64,000 nucleotides of DNA from JBPOFM01 sp051252455 (GCA_051252455.1 JBPOFM010000004.1:253141-317140), one strand, 5' to 3'; positions 24,751-32,878 are shown, counted from the first letter of the stretch. Numbers and translations: made by a program. The notes: a model not told the origin generated them from the sequence alone.

Positions 24751-25149
24751 TTATTTTGTTGAATTCACCATCCAATTAATCCCAAATCGATCTGTGCAAC
24801 GTCCAAAATAACCCCATTCTCGTTCTCTGAAGTTATGATGAACCTGCCCTCCTTTTGACAATTGGTCAAATACATCTTGTGCTTCATTTTTATCACCAAC
24901 TTCGATACTCATGTGTATTTGGTTGCCATGATTAATGGGTGTATCAGGCGCCGCGTCATAGGCCATAAAGCGTACACCTTTCCCTTGAAGTTCCGCATGT
25001 TGCAGTTTTTGACGGTAAGACCCTGGTACGTCTATCTCTTTATCCTCATATGTTTGACGGTTTTTGACCTCGGCATTAAATAGGTCTCCATAAAATTTAA
25101 GTGCTTCTTGACAGTTGCCACTAAAGGCTAGATATGCTTGTACTTCCAT
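24751..25149 (-). CDS. VOC superfamily (PhnB-like) protein
   Basis: A 132-aa vicinal-oxygen-chelate fold protein of the PhnB/DUF899-like type. It begins MEVQAYLAFSGNCQEALKFYGDLF, then HGNQIHMSIEV in the middle and the diagnostic end WGYFGRCTDRFGINWMVN. Such proteins are glyoxalase- or dioxygenase-like, but most have no known substrate. The frame is open about 50 codons upstream without family-like sequence, so ATG 25149 is chosen. Confidence 0.9.
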   Translation of the reverse strand: MEVQAYLAFSGNCQEALKFYGDLFNAEVKNRQTYEDKEIDVPGSYRQKLQHAELQGKGVRFMAYDAAPDTPINHGNQIHMSIEVGDKNEAQDVFDQLSKGGQVHHNFREREWGYFGRCTDRFGINWMVNSTK

Positions 25150-25366
25150 AAGATATATTGTTTTGTTTTCACACAATTTACAATGGGATGGACTCATACC
25201 TTGACTGTAAAAAACTAAATGTTGGCTCAAATAATAGTGGGAAGAATGAACTCCCCACAAGACAGCCGTCACTGCCCACAGTACCTTTTCAGTCAATCTT
25301 CAATTCAATAAAGCAAATAGAAGTGTCATGCATCAGCTATATTTAATAAATCAAAAACTTTATATT

Positions 25367-25501
25367 ATGAGCGACAAGAAAGAAGAAACAGACCGTAAAG
25401 AATCCAGCACCAAACATGCCAGAGGCAGTAAAAGCGTGCACAGCGAAAAAGATGATTCTACTAAAGATGGCTTCAAGCCAAACAAATCCAAAAAACAATA
25501 A
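25367..25501 (+). CDS. Small charged protein, 44 aa
   Basis: ATG to TAA frame encoding a Lys/Asp/Ser-rich, disordered-looking peptide (MSDKKEETDRKESSTKHARGS...). Two bases separate its stop from the ATG of the CsbD-like gene, and both products begin MS(D/E)DK. It is likely a cotranscribed small stress protein. No family recognised. Confidence 0.6.
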   Translation: MSDKKEETDRKESSTKHARGSKSVHSEKDDSTKDGFKPNKSKKQ

Positions 25502-25503
25502 CT

Positions 25504-25746
25504 ATGAGTGAAGACAAAAACAAACACAGAGGTTTTACCGAAGACAGTAAGTTAAACTTCACAGACGACAGCCTAGAAGGCAGATGGAGCAACATTCAAG
25601 CAGATTACCGTAAAAAATATCCAGAACTCGAAGACGAAGATGTAGCGAACACTAACGACTTTGATGATATGGTCAACCGTATTGCAAGACGTACGCAACG
25701 CAGCAAGCAAGATGTCGAAGACGACATCCGCGGATGGACATCCTAA
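25504..25746 (+). CDS. CsbD-like general stress protein
   Basis: An 80-aa hydrophilic protein in CsbD style: LEGRWSNIQADYRKKYPELEDEDV, then DDMVNRIARRTQRSKQDVEDDIRGW, matching the W..I....KYP.L.D.D...RI..RT..S..DV...I..W layout. CsbD proteins are sigma-B-type stress proteins in Bacillus and are common in Bacteroidetes; their function is unknown. It ends before a clear terminator. Confidence 0.8.
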   Translation: MSEDKNKHRGFTEDSKLNFTDDSLEGRWSNIQADYRKKYPELEDEDVANTNDFDDMVNRIARRTQRSKQDVEDDIRGWTS

Positions 25747-25800
25747 CATTTAATTTTCGCATATTCCAATGCACCATTAGATCAATTTTTAATAAGTGAT

Positions 25801-25832
25801 AAACCACAACTCTCAAAAGTTGTGGTTTTTTG
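25801..25832 (+). terminator. Intrinsic terminator
   Basis: AAACCACAAC-TCTCAAAA-GTTGTGGTTT with a T run; ends the 44-aa/CsbD-like transcript. Confidence 0.88.
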
Positions 25833-25834
25833 TT

Positions 25835-26295
25835 TTAGACCATAAAACGGACAAACCTTCATCCTCTGGACATTTAGAACAAATAATATTTCAACAGTAT
25901 TTTATGTTAATTCACACCGTTATCTACAACAATTAACAAAATATATTAAAAATAATTTTAAACCCCTAAACCTCAACACCCACGCGGTCTTCGAACCGTT
26001 TTAACCTACATAAATTATACACTTTATCGAATAAAACATACCATTCATCCAAAATAAATTTGGAGATTAATTTTCTTTGATTTAATATTGCTTCAAATTA
26101 TGACGCTTTAACCGCCTAGTCTTAAGAAGTATAAAGCATCATAATTCTCTTCAAGAAGAAAGTAGTTTATAAAATTTTTACCGAACCCTAATCGGATGCA
26201 CGACACATGTACATCCGCAACACAAAACATGCGCCACCAACGCCACGATGCAAGCGTATGTATAAAACAACAAGTGGCCCCATATCAAAATATTA
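25835..26295. other. 461-bp intergenic region
   Basis: AT-rich at first, then strongly C/A-biased from about 26180 up to the next gene. No ORF of note, no transfer or phage signature. The C/A-biased end resembles other intergenic stretches in the 25-31 kb part of the window. Confidence 0.5.
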
Positions 26296-27171
26296 ATGCT
26301 TATGATTGAATCAGTAGAGAAATCACTCGCCGCATCCAACGAAGTCTTCGCTTCCGTCAGGCCACAAGTGATTGAAATGTCCAACCCCGTAGCCGATACA
26401 CCTCAACAGGAGCTTCCCCCTCCTCCAGTGCCCGCAACACGCAGCACATCAGAGGTAGGTATCGACAATACGATAGACAATGTCCAAATTCTTGGCGAGA
26501 CGCTCACCATCTTCGGTGAAGAGTACGACCCATCCAACCCCCTGCTAACAGCGCAAGCCATTTTGGCAATGCACTCACAAGCAGTACTTGCAGAGTCCAA
26601 AGTGGACCTCAAGAACAATGAGAACAGTATCGATATCTATAGTCGACACGTAGCATTTGAAGGTAACGAAGCCTTTGTAACCCGTTTTATTAACCAATTG
26701 GAAGCCTGCGGCGCGTCAGAAGACATCGTCAATAAAGCACGCACCTTCGTTAATAAAACGCAAGGAAACAGCAGCAAGGGTAAGAAAAAGAAGGAGAGAG
26801 CGAACAAGAAAGGTGCTGATAACAAATTCATCAGCGACAGCCAACGTTCGTATCCACAATTGGCAGGGCATTTCCAAAACCTTGTTATTATTGCAGAAGG
26901 AGAACCATTGTACAACCCGTCTAAAGAAGATTTAAAGACGGCAAGCATGAGGTTACGCCTAGAAAAAATGGTGGAGGCCAACAAAAACTTCAACATTTCA
27001 GATGCCGCGCTAAAAATGGCACGTACAGAGCGAAAAATCCTGTTCAATACAAAACGAACAGGCTTGGTAGACACCTGTCTATTGGCTAAAAGCGAAGTCA
27101 AATCCACCTATGGCGCCACAAGCCCACAGTATTTTATGGTAAGTGGGTTGACATTTAAGCGCATCCCATAG
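26296..27171 (+). CDS. Hypothetical protein, 291 aa
   Basis: A soluble, mostly helical protein (a second in-frame ATG at 26302 is equally possible). Features: a Pro-rich linker (QQELPPPPVPA) near residue 40, a basic Lys-rich linker at about 155-172 (SSKGKKKKERANKKG), and a distinctive C-terminal part (SQRSYPQLAGHFQNLVIIAEGEPLYNP, then TGLVDTCLLAKSEVKSTYGATSPQYF). Its codon use is more GC-rich than its neighbours. I recall similar unannotated proteins in Bacteroidetes but no function. Confidence 0.72.
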   Translation: MLMIESVEKSLAASNEVFASVRPQVIEMSNPVADTPQQELPPPPVPATRSTSEVGIDNTIDNVQILGETLTIFGEEYDPSNPLLTAQAILAMHSQAVLAESKVDLKNNENSIDIYSRHVAFEGNEAFVTRFINQLEACGASEDIVNKARTFVNKTQGNSSKGKKKKERANKKGADNKFISDSQRSYPQLAGHFQNLVIIAEGEPLYNPSKEDLKTASMRLRLEKMVEANKNFNISDAALKMARTERKILFNTKRTGLVDTCLLAKSEVKSTYGATSPQYFMVSGLTFKRIP

Positions 27172-27236
27172 TAACAGATACTTACTCTAATCGGCATAAG
27201 GAAGATGCCGTTAGAAAATTGAGTTAGTTTTATGAG

Positions 27237-27270
27237 CCACAAATTCTTTATAGAGTTTGTGGTTTTTTTT
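27237..27270 (+). terminator. Intrinsic terminator
   Basis: CCACAAATTC-TTTATA-GAGTTTGTGG plus eight Ts. A second hairpin, CGGCAT-n7-ATGCCG, lies just upstream at 27192-27210. Confidence 0.85.
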
Positions 27271-27539
27271 TACCACAAAGGCTGGAATCGAAGATTCACC
27301 GCACCTAATCACATGTACCCACAACCATTACCATTCATCTCCCAAAACCAACACTTTAACGTTTTTAAATTCAAAAGATCTTTCAGATTTAAAAAATTGC
27401 TATTTTTATAGAACTCTCCCTATAAATAAACATTAGAAGCTTATTAATTAGCTCATGAATTTCCTTTATCCAAAATTATGGAAAGGATATTTACTGAATA
27501 GAATTTGTAAATTAAATATTGTATTTAAAAATAATACTT

Positions 27540-28247
27540 ATGGCAAAAAACAAATTTGAAATTGGTGATATTATCACATTAAAATCCCACCCTTTAGCAT
27601 TTGAAAAAAGCGGCGAAATGGATATTTATGTAAGCCAAATTCCCCCATTTATGTGTATAAAAGAGGTTCACACTGAAAAGAAAAAAGAAATTTATAGCAG
27701 CGAAGCACCCGAAAAAAAAATTGCAGACAACGTTAAATATTTAGCTGTTTACTTCAATCAACACAGAATGATTTTTGAGGAAAGCTTTGTGTTCCATGAT
27801 ATGGTTATTCCAATTAAGGATATAATTTTTCACAACCAAAATGAAGAATTCAATGAAAACCACAAAAAGCTGATAGAAGAGACTATAGATTATAATGTTG
27901 CAAGTTATGAATTTGGTAAACGAGTTTTCTTTAAAACATATAAACTTGAAAAACGGAAAAAGTTTAAGAATGCTGGACACGATGTAAAATCAACTACCAA
28001 GACCGTTATGACGCATACCTCACCCGCATTCATTTTAAATGGATTTAAACATAATAATCAAAAATCAATATATAATTCAAAGAATGGTGAATTGCAGCGA
28101 AAATGTGCAGATGAATTATACAAGGTTTTATGGTATAATTCCTATCAAGAGAAATTTTCTGAAGAATACCTGCCTAAAGAATTTTTTACTGATGACGCCA
28201 GAATCTTTGAACATATTACGAAATCAAAATCAGAAAAAACGAACTAA
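27540..28247 (+). CDS. Hypothetical protein, 235 aa, upstream of the Drt2-like RT
   Basis: A soluble, lysine-rich, AT-rich ORF. The N-terminus (KFEIGDIITLKSHPLAF) resembles a small SH3-like beta-barrel; the rest is charged and helical with no motif I recognise. The frame opens at a TTG at 27519, but ATG 27540 is preferred. Its codon use resembles the RT gene more than the flanking genes. It could be an RT-associated defence component or an independent accessory gene; 419 bases separate the two. Confidence 0.65.
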   Translation: MAKNKFEIGDIITLKSHPLAFEKSGEMDIYVSQIPPFMCIKEVHTEKKKEIYSSEAPEKKIADNVKYLAVYFNQHRMIFEESFVFHDMVIPIKDIIFHNQNEEFNENHKKLIEETIDYNVASYEFGKRVFFKTYKLEKRKKFKNAGHDVKSTTKTVMTHTSPAFILNGFKHNNQKSIYNSKNGELQRKCADELYKVLWYNSYQEKFSEEYLPKEFFTDDARIFEHITKSKSEKTN

Positions 28248-28486
28248 TATTATTAAAATAATTACATTTATAACAATTAGGAAGTTCTTTACATTTAAAA
28301 ATGACGTCTACAGTACCGTGGTGAGTTAAGACTCCAATCAATCAGACCTTTAATTAAAGGGATAAATCATACGTAGATTGATATTATAGTAGTCCAGAAA
28401 TAAGCACCTTCACCGGTGAACGCACTTATTTCTTGACAGCTGACTAGGGTCAATTCAATTATTAGACGACCTAAATCGCTTATTGT

Positions 28487-28494
28487 TACATTTG
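28487..28494 (+). promoter_or_regulatory. Candidate -7 promoter element within the RT leader
   Basis: TACATTTG, exact TAnnTTTG match, 173 bases before the RT ATG. No convincing -33 box. Confidence 0.35.
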
Positions 28495-28635
28495 AGGTAT
28501 CTGTATATTTCATAATTTCATGGCGAATTTGGTTTATAATTAGAATCAGTTCTAGAATCGTAAAAAATAAAAGTGAACCGAGAATTCGGTTAGTGGTACA
28601 ACTAATTTGATTAGTGTTATGCATTTTTAGTTAAT

Positions 28636-28643
28636 TAGCTTTG
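28636..28643 (+). promoter_or_regulatory. Candidate -7 promoter element for the RT gene
   Basis: TAGCTTTG, exact TAnnTTTG match, 23 bases before the RT ATG; it would give a very short leader. Confidence 0.4.
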
Positions 28644-28666
28644 AGGACTTCCTTTTTTTTTGATCT

Positions 28667-30175
28667 ATGACAATATCAACCTTAAATAAAAAAGATTGGT
28701 TTAAAGACCGGGGCTATCTCCATTTGACTAACCAAATAAAAAAGGGGGATAAAGAAAATGTGTATCGATATGTTTCAAATTCAGAAAAAGTACTTAAGCA
28801 TAAGTTTACGCCCTTCATTTTAAAAGAAACAAAAAACAGACGTTATAGATTTTCAGAGGATTTAAAGAAGCGTTCTCATAAAGCGGTAGATGATAAAGGG
28901 CAATTCATTGCTAATACCAAGTTACGACCTATAATGTACGCCACACATATAGACTCACACATTTATTCTTATTACTCCCACAAAATCATACAGCCTAAAT
29001 ACGAAACACTTTTAAAATCTGACGCCGTTTTAGATAAATGTGTTACGGCCTATAGACAAATCATAAGTGATGACGGAGTTAGATTTAAATATAATGTTGA
29101 TTTTGCAAAAGAAGTATTTGAAGAAATCAAACACAGAAAAGAATGCGCTGTTCTAGCATTTGATATCAAAAACTTCTTTCCTTCCTTAAACCATAACCAA
29201 TTAAAAAAAATATGGAGTGACGTCTTAGGTACAAAAAGTTTGCCCAAAGACCACTATGCCGTTTTTAAGTCAATTACCAATTTTAGTTATTTTTATTACG
29301 ATGATTTACGGCAACGACGCAAGGGCCATTTAGATGAAAAGAAAATAGCTCACCTTAAAAATAAAGGAAAATTTCAATTTTTTGAGAACTATCAAGATTT
29401 TAAGGAATCCGAAATTCAGGTGTATAAAAATCAGAAAAAAAAAGACGGAATAATTTCGGGAATACCACAAGGTTTACCCATTAGCGCGATGCTTGCTAAT
29501 TTATATATGCTACCATTTGATAAAAACATAGTTGAGAAATTAGTGAAATCTAAAAATTGCTATTACAGAAGATATTCGGATGATTTGGTTGTGGTATGTG
29601 ACATGGCAGATTTAGCAGAAGTAGAGAAAGTTGTGAATGAAGAAATGAATATGATAAAACTGACTATTTCCAAAGATAAAACCGAAAAATATAGATTCCA
29701 AACTGTAAACAATCATCTTAAATGCTTTAAAATAAAAAATGGACAACTCATATCAGAATCCTATCTTCAATATCTTGGGTTTGATTTTTATGGGTATAAA
29801 ACTTTGATAAAATCTGCGAACGTATCTAGATTTTATCGTGAGATGAAAGAGAGCATTGCGATGAAGGATAAGCGTGTTGAGACCATACAAAAAAAACTCC
29901 TCACTAGTGAAGCGATAATTTACAAAAGAAAAATTTATAGACTTTACAGTTTTAAGGGAGTCAAATCACGGGAGCTACCAGCTTCTAAAATGATATATCA
30001 AAGAGGAAAGCTTATAAAAAAAGAATTCACTAGAAAATATAGAGGTAACTTTTTAAAATATGCTTATAGAGCATCTGATATTATGGAAGCGTCAGAAATC
30101 AGAACGCAATTAAGGAGACATATGATAATCTTAAAAAAATATATGAATCAATTCGGCTTCGATAATTTAAATTAA
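28667..30175 (+). CDS. drt2: Drt2-like (UG2-type) antiviral reverse transcriptase
   Basis: A 502-aa reverse transcriptase outside any intron or retron context. It opens with the DRT2-style KKDWFKDRGYLHL, followed by RPIMYATHIDSHIYSYY. RT motifs in order: first catalytic Asp166 in FDIKNFFPSLNH, LPKDHYAVFKSI, GIPQGLPISAMLANLYM (265-281), and YSDD (303-306) as the YxDD centre. The C-terminal 180 residues are basic and helical. In characterised DRT2 systems the RT copies an upstream RNA into repeat cDNA, from which a protein that stops phage growth is made. Here the family call is by recall of these segments; YSDD replaces the YCDD I associate with Drt2, so a close sister group is possible. Confidence 0.72.
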   Translation: MTISTLNKKDWFKDRGYLHLTNQIKKGDKENVYRYVSNSEKVLKHKFTPFILKETKNRRYRFSEDLKKRSHKAVDDKGQFIANTKLRPIMYATHIDSHIYSYYSHKIIQPKYETLLKSDAVLDKCVTAYRQIISDDGVRFKYNVDFAKEVFEEIKHRKECAVLAFDIKNFFPSLNHNQLKKIWSDVLGTKSLPKDHYAVFKSITNFSYFYYDDLRQRRKGHLDEKKIAHLKNKGKFQFFENYQDFKESEIQVYKNQKKKDGIISGIPQGLPISAMLANLYMLPFDKNIVEKLVKSKNCYYRRYSDDLVVVCDMADLAEVEKVVNEEMNMIKLTISKDKTEKYRFQTVNNHLKCFKIKNGQLISESYLQYLGFDFYGYKTLIKSANVSRFYREMKESIAMKDKRVETIQKKLLTSEAIIYKRKIYRLYSFKGVKSRELPASKMIYQRGKLIKKEFTRKYRGNFLKYAYRASDIMEASEIRTQLRRHMIILKKYMNQFGFDNLN

Positions 30176-30260
30176 CTGATATCTTCATAACCCAATACCA
30201 CAAATTCCCAATCCATCCCCTCAACAGTAAAAACAACCCCCAAATTTCAAATAACCCTCC

Positions 30261-30557
30261 TCACCCTACACTTTTTTTAGAAACAGTAGAAGTATCAAAT
30301 GGTAATCGATACGCCCCATCCTTCTTAAAACCTTTCAAAGGTTCAAAAGTTGTTCCATCCACCGGTTTCCATGCTTTCACATAATCGCCATCACGCAGAA
30401 AATCTGCTATTGGTAACCAACTACCAGATTGCATTCTATAATCGGCACGGGCTTCACGCTCCAATCCAGTTTCCGCATCCATAATGATGATGCGATACAT
30501 TGCCGCCCTTGTTGGTTTCTTCTTCTCATTGTCAATATAACCATCTTGCATTTCCAT
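30261..30557 (-). CDS. Small hypothetical protein, 98 aa
   Basis: A soluble, mixed alpha/beta small protein (MEMQDGYIDNEKKKPTRAAMYRIIIMDAETGLEREARADYRMQ... ) with several aromatic residues and a conserved-looking WKPVDGTTFEPLKGF segment. It has its own TAACTTTG promoter box upstream. No family recognised. It lies head-on to the RT gene. Confidence 0.65.
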   Translation of the reverse strand: MEMQDGYIDNEKKKPTRAAMYRIIIMDAETGLEREARADYRMQSGSWLPIADFLRDGDYVKAWKPVDGTTFEPLKGFKKDGAYRLPFDTSTVSKKSVG

Positions 30558-30574
30558 AACTTATATTTTTCAAA

Positions 30575-30582
30575 CAAAGTTA
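30575..30582 (-). promoter_or_regulatory. Candidate -7 promoter element
   Basis: TAACTTTG on the minus strand, 17 bases before the ATG of the 98-aa protein. Confidence 0.5.
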
Positions 30583-30646
30583 GCTCAAGTATCATGAAAC
30601 CGTTGCCAACATTTGTAGCAACTTCCCAACACCCAAATCCCCGCTA

Positions 30647-30667
30647 GCGCTCGTTTGCAACGAGTGC
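30647..30667. repeat. Inverted repeat
   Basis: GCGCTCGTT-TGC-AACGAGTGC: nine pairs with one G-T. Isolated; not followed by a T run. Confidence 0.55.
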
Positions 30668-30791
30668 CAGCAACAGTGAGCCATCACCACCCACCACGCC
30701 CCTACAAAGAGTCCCCATAAAATTTCACCCACTCCCTCCCAACCTTTACCCACAACCTCCATCCCCATTCGCACTCCCATGATCACCCATC

Positions 30792-30959
30792 GCACAGCCT
30801 AAATACTTTTTCGCACAGCCTAATTCTCCTTACGCAGAGCGTAATTATTTCATTGCACAGTCAAATACGCTTTCTGCACAGCATTAAGATGTTTACGCAG
30901 AGCCTTATTCCGTTTACGCAGAGCCATAATATTTTTACCCAGAGGCATGTTCTCCAACC
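30792..30959. repeat. Degenerate tandem repeat, eight units of exactly 21 bp
   Basis: Units starting at 30792, 30813, 30834, 30855, 30876, 30897, 30918 and 30939 share the head GCA(C/G)AGCC(T)AA and a T-rich tail ending in (T/A)C. Spacing is exactly 21 throughout although the sequence has diverged. Weaker units may extend upstream (30750, 30771). The plus-strand frame reads as seven-residue units headed A(Q/E)P but contains two stops. Confidence 0.85.
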
Positions 30960-31138
30960 CCAAAAAAAACCCCAAAAACCCACAACCACACCATAAATAC
31001 CATCTTCTAGCAAACCTTTATGTCATAACATCTGTCCATATCCAATATCAATAAACACCCCAGACCAAAATTGCCCACACAATCTCCAAAACCAAACCAT
31101 AAATTTCCTAAACCTAGGCTACTAACAGAAACAATACA

Positions 31139-31320
31139 ATGAGCAAAACAAAACTTACAATCAGCAGTAACGGTACCATAAAGCAAAGTGCAATTTCAAA
31201 ATTCAAGATGCCCATGCCCGAGTATGCTCTACAAGTCACAACCGTTTTAGCCATTAGCCCGTGTTGACTGCCTGCAAACAAACCATCCCATCGCGCACAC
31301 CACATACACAATGCTCCCAT
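31139..31320 (+). pseudogene. Decayed copy of the CDGSH iron-sulfur protein gene
   Basis: The plus-strand reading frame begins MSKTKLTISSNGTIK, matching the intact gene at 35263 (MSKTKLTINSNGSVK), and stays alignable to the end of the Fe-S region (TVLAISPC, stop, LPANKP...HRAHH against TVLGICRCGLSANKPFCDGAH). The copy has an in-frame stop and has lost most of the Cys ligands of the CDGSH motif. It lies 109 bases before kaiC; the intact copy lies just past the Kai operon. Confidence 0.75.
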
Positions 31321-31428
31321 CCTACGCGCATATCTTCAACCAATTTCGCAACAATAATTATGTATAATTACACACAAACAGTTTTCAAATTTTAATATTT
31401 AATTATCTTTACACTCCTAAATAACATT

Positions 31429-32859
31429 ATGAAAAATACAATTCCCAAAACCCGAACGGGGATCGACGGCCTAGACGAGGTGACCGAGGGTGGCTTTCCT
31501 AAAGGACGTCCAACACTAATATGTGGCAGTGCAGGCTGCGGTAAAACATTATTCGGCATGCAATTTCTTGTCAAAGGAATTACAGAAGATAACGAACCAG
31601 GCGTCTTCATGAGTTTCGAAGAAACCACAAAAGATCTGACACAAAATGTGCAATCTCTTGGCTTCAACCTGGACCAAATGATTGCAGAAAAAAAATTGCG
31701 CATAGACCATGTGCATATCGAACGTTCAGAAATTGAAGAAACAGGCGAGTACGATTTAGAAGGCTTATTTGTGCGTCTCAATTATGCTATAGATAGCATC
31801 GGCGCCAAGCGTGTAGTGCTCGATACTATTGAATCACTCTTTGGAGGACTAGATAATTCGGCCATCCTTCGTTCAGAGTTGCGTAGGTTGTTTCAATGGC
31901 TAAAGGATAAAGGCGTGACCACCATCATTACAGGAGAGCGTGGAAATAATTCGCTCACACGACAGGGATTGGAAGAATATGTGTCCGATTGTGTGATTCT
32001 CCTAGACTTTCGTGTTATCGACCAGATCGCCACAAGACGTTTACGTATTGTAAAGTACAGAGGTTCTACGCATGGCACCAACGAATATCCTTTTCTTATT
32101 GATGAAAGCGGAATATCCGTCCTGCCCATCACCTCACTAAAACTTGAACATAAAACCTCTGATGAAATCGTTTCAACAGGGCTTCCTGCACTTGATGGTT
32201 TATTTGCACGTGGCGGCTACTTCAAAGGAAGTAGTACTCTTGTTTCTGGTTCAGCAGGTACCGCAAAAACAATTCTGGCAACCTACTTTGCATTAAGCAG
32301 TTGCAGAAGAAACGAATCTGTACTTTATTTTTCTTTTGAAGAATCTCCTGGGCAACTGATACGCAACATGAAATCTGTGGATATCAACATCGAGCAGTAT
32401 GTGGATTCCAAATTGCTACACATCCATGCATCTCGACCTTCATTGCAAGGTCTGGAGATGCATCTGCTGTTATTGCATAAACTAATTAAAGAACACAAAC
32501 CACTCACCGTCATTGTAGACCCTATAAGCAGTTTAGTAACTGTGGGCTCTGGCAGCGAAGTCCGCGCCATGTTGGTTCGTTTAATGGACATGCTAAAAGG
32601 GAGAGGCATCAGCGCCCTCTTTACATCGCTCACTCCCAAAGGTCAATCAGGTGTTGGCGTTACCGAAAATACCATCTCATCCCTAGCCGATACATGGATA
32701 AAATTGAGCAATAAAGAAAGTAATAGAGGAAGAGTTCGTAATTTAGTAGTGGTAAAATCTAGAGGAATGGGGCACAACAATGATGTTAGTGACTTCATTA
32801 TTACAGATAAAGGAATAAAATTCCTAGATTCACATTCAGATCAAAAGAATATTGATTAA
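31429..32859 (+). CDS. kaiC: KaiC-like double RecA-domain ATPase
   Basis: A 476-aa protein with two tandem KaiC/RecA domains. CI: Walker A GSAGCGKT (33-40) and the catalytic Glu pair FEE (64-65). CII: variant Walker A GSAGTAKT (274-281) and FEES (304-305). The segment TISSLAD carries Ser417-Ser418 at the place of the cyanobacterial autophosphorylation pair Ser431-Thr432. KaiC is the ATPase/autokinase of the cyanobacterial clock; in non-phototrophs such proteins are linked to stress signalling. No kaiA is present. It leads an operon with two kaiB-like genes, a kinase and a receiver. Confidence 0.93.
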   Translation: MKNTIPKTRTGIDGLDEVTEGGFPKGRPTLICGSAGCGKTLFGMQFLVKGITEDNEPGVFMSFEETTKDLTQNVQSLGFNLDQMIAEKKLRIDHVHIERSEIEETGEYDLEGLFVRLNYAIDSIGAKRVVLDTIESLFGGLDNSAILRSELRRLFQWLKDKGVTTIITGERGNNSLTRQGLEEYVSDCVILLDFRVIDQIATRRLRIVKYRGSTHGTNEYPFLIDESGISVLPITSLKLEHKTSDEIVSTGLPALDGLFARGGYFKGSSTLVSGSAGTAKTILATYFALSSCRRNESVLYFSFEESPGQLIRNMKSVDINIEQYVDSKLLHIHASRPSLQGLEMHLLLLHKLIKEHKPLTVIVDPISSLVTVGSGSEVRAMLVRLMDMLKGRGISALFTSLTPKGQSGVGVTENTISSLADTWIKLSNKESNRGRVRNLVVVKSRGMGHNNDVSDFIITDKGIKFLDSHSDQKNID

Positions 32860-32878
32860 CCATATGCAAGAATAATTA

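Larger units (their letters stand above)
28330..28655 (+). ncRNA. Candidate structured RNA upstream of the Drt2-like RT
   Basis: No plus-strand gene lies in the 419 bases between 28248 and 28666. It holds several strong hairpins: ATCAATC/GATTGAT (28337-28382) enclosing the palindrome CCTTTAATTAAAGG; AGAAATAAG/CTTATTTCT (28396-28433) enclosing TTCACCGGTGAA; and AACCGA-GAAT-TCGGTT (28576-28591). A run of nine Ts ends at about 28659. Known DRT2 systems encode their template RNA directly upstream of the RT, so a template RNA here is inferred. Its ends are not defined by sequence alone. Confidence 0.45.
30583..31138. other. 556-bp C/A-biased intergenic region with repeats
   Basis: Markedly rich in C and A on the plus strand, unlike genes around it. 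It contains a hairpin (30647-30667), the 21-bp-period repeat (30792-30959), and then runs into the decayed CDGSH copy. No supported ORF. Confidence 0.6.

Noticed and set aside
26181..26270. Possible second decayed CDGSH copy before the 291-aa ORF
   Set aside because: Only patches (RTLIG, then Cys/His-rich) resemble the intact gene; similarity is too weak to tell from chance in C/A-rich DNA.
28667..30175. Group II intron or retron reverse transcriptase
   Set aside because: No maturase, endonuclease or intron ends, and no retron-like msr/msd inverted repeat pair; N-terminal and motif segments fit the DRT/UG type better.
30792..30959. CRISPR array
   Set aside because: Units are only 21 bp with no separate spacers, repeats are diverged in every unit, and no cas gene is in the window.
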